From an uncultured Paracoccaceae bacterium (GTDB taxonomy: Bacteria > Pseudomonadota > Alphaproteobacteria > Rhodobacterales > Rhodobacteraceae): 6,467 nucleotides of DNA. Of this stretch, positions 6,328 through 6,467 are shown piece after piece. The stretch covers positions 1 to 6,467 of the forward strand of contig CALFSV010000160.1 of the NCBI GenBank assembly GCA_937916485.1. The letters run 5' to 3'. Position 1 is the first letter of the stretch. Each line of letters begins with the position of its first letter. The position numbers were made by a program, and so were the translations under genes. The notes under the pieces were generated by a model. The model ran no database searches. It saw only the letters and a program-made list of their open reading frames with translations, and was not told where the DNA came from.

Positions 6328-6352
6328 GCGGGAGGCTTTATATCCTCTCCGC
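6328..6352 (+). repeat. Hairpin immediately before the transposase start
   Basis: GCGGGAGG (6328-6335) pairs with CCTCTCCGC (6344-6352) with one bulged T, giving an 8-bp stem and an 8-base loop that ends directly at the ATG. The only Shine-Dalgarno-like run (GGGAGG, 6330-6335) is inside the stem and 17 nt from the ATG. In an intact IS this could keep transposase translation low; in this fragment it has no likely role. Confidence 0.35.
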
Positions 6353-6421
6353 ATGACAAAACACTCCCCATTCAGGTACTTCAAAACAAGCCCAGAGATC
6401 ATCCACCTGGCTGTGATTTTG
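6353..6421 (+). pseudogene. IS6-family transposase, N-terminal remnant
   Basis: ATG at 6353 begins MTKHSPFRYFKTSPEIIHLA, followed by VIL. This is recognisably the start of the IS6-family transposases common in Rhodobacteraceae, where the next residues are expected to read like a YVRFPLSLRNVEDLL segment of the helix-turn-helix region. Here that segment is missing: the frame stays open to the window end but continues with unrelated residues (PPLLVDHTRYFRHAP). No frame of the following bases restores the family sequence, so this is a replacement or deletion junction, not a simple frameshift. The DDE catalytic domain is absent from the window. Confidence 0.6.
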
Positions 6422-6460
6422 CCCCCCCTTTTGGTTGATCATACCCGCTATTTTCGCCAC
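6422..6460 (-). pseudogene. Start of a ParA-family ATPase gene, broken at its P-loop
   Basis: Read on the minus strand from a GTG at 6460, the codons give (M/V)AKIAGMINQKGG, ending at 6422. NQKGG following a hydrophobic strand near the N-terminus is the hallmark of ParA/Soj-type ATPases, whose deviant Walker A reads KGGxGKT. The expected xGKTT does not follow; the frame continues as QNHSQVDDLW from antisense IS sequence. The break therefore falls inside the P-loop, in a run of seven G's (minus strand), exactly where the transposase similarity on the other strand ends. Only 13 residues support this, and the start codon is a guess because upstream sequence lies outside the window. Function, if intact elsewhere, would be plasmid or chromosome partition. 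Confidence 0.45.
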
Positions 6461-6467
6461 GCGCCCG

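Larger units (their letters stand above)
6296..6421 (+). mobile_element. Truncated left (5') end of an IS6-family-like insertion sequence
   Basis: A terminal-repeat-like sequence, GGTATTGTCAGACAAA (6296-6311), precedes a transposase start by about 57 bp, the arrangement usual in IS6-family elements. It matches the inverted end at 46-58. The transposase similarity begins at 6353 and stops abruptly at about 6421, so only about 126 bp of an element normally near 800 bp remain. The terminal repeat is inferred from position and from the match to the left edge; the exact end could differ by a few bases. Confidence 0.5.

Noticed and set aside
1..6467. CRISPR array, tRNA, rRNA or a wholly new defence-type system
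   Set aside because: No spaced direct repeats, no tRNA-like cloverleaf or rRNA segments and no unfamiliar multi-gene cluster were seen; the five main genes are all explained by the urea transporter.

Overview
The window holds a complete, co-oriented five-gene ABC transporter operon for urea (or a closely related short amide), urtABCDE, on the + strand from about 367 to 6272. It encodes a secreted binding protein (UrtA), two LivH/LivM-type permeases (UrtB with a very long periplasmic N-terminal extension, and UrtC) and two ATPases (UrtD, UrtE). Base composition is moderate. The protein sequences, together with an IS6-family transposase fragment of a type I know from Rhodobacteraceae, suggest an alphaproteobacterium, probably of the Roseobacter group. 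That assignment is inference from family resemblance; no rRNA or marker gene is present.

Layout. Positions 1-58 look like the 3' end of an IS6-family insertion sequence: a final Ala codon plus stop at 1-6, then a terminal-repeat-like sequence ending near 58. Positions 59-366 carry no gene. They hold a possible sigma70-type promoter (77-104), a weak terminator-like hairpin, a 16-bp palindrome resembling a parS centromere site (206-221), a strong 13-bp dyad (229-273), and the ribosome binding site of urtA, which starts with TTG. A perfect 12-bp stem followed by TTTT separates urtA from urtB and probably lowers expression of the downstream genes relative to the binding protein. urtB, urtC, urtD and urtE are packed with 2-bp, overlapping (ATGA) and 3-bp junctions and are almost certainly translated from one message.

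The right edge is a mosaic. Only 23 bp after the urtE stop, a second IS6-like left end begins (about 6296), with the first 23 codons of its transposase. The resemblance breaks off at about 6421. From there, on the minus strand, the last 46 bases read as the start of a ParA-type ATPase up to its NQKGG P-loop. Thus a urea uptake operon appears to sit between two IS6-family ends in the same orientation, and the right copy is fused to a broken partition-type gene. No urease genes are visible, although they commonly accompany urt operons.

How the genes work together: UrtA captures urea in the periplasm and delivers it to the UrtB-UrtC channel, and ATP hydrolysis by UrtD-UrtE drives import. The core is a known system. 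The less ordinary material is in the two flanks and the urtA leader.
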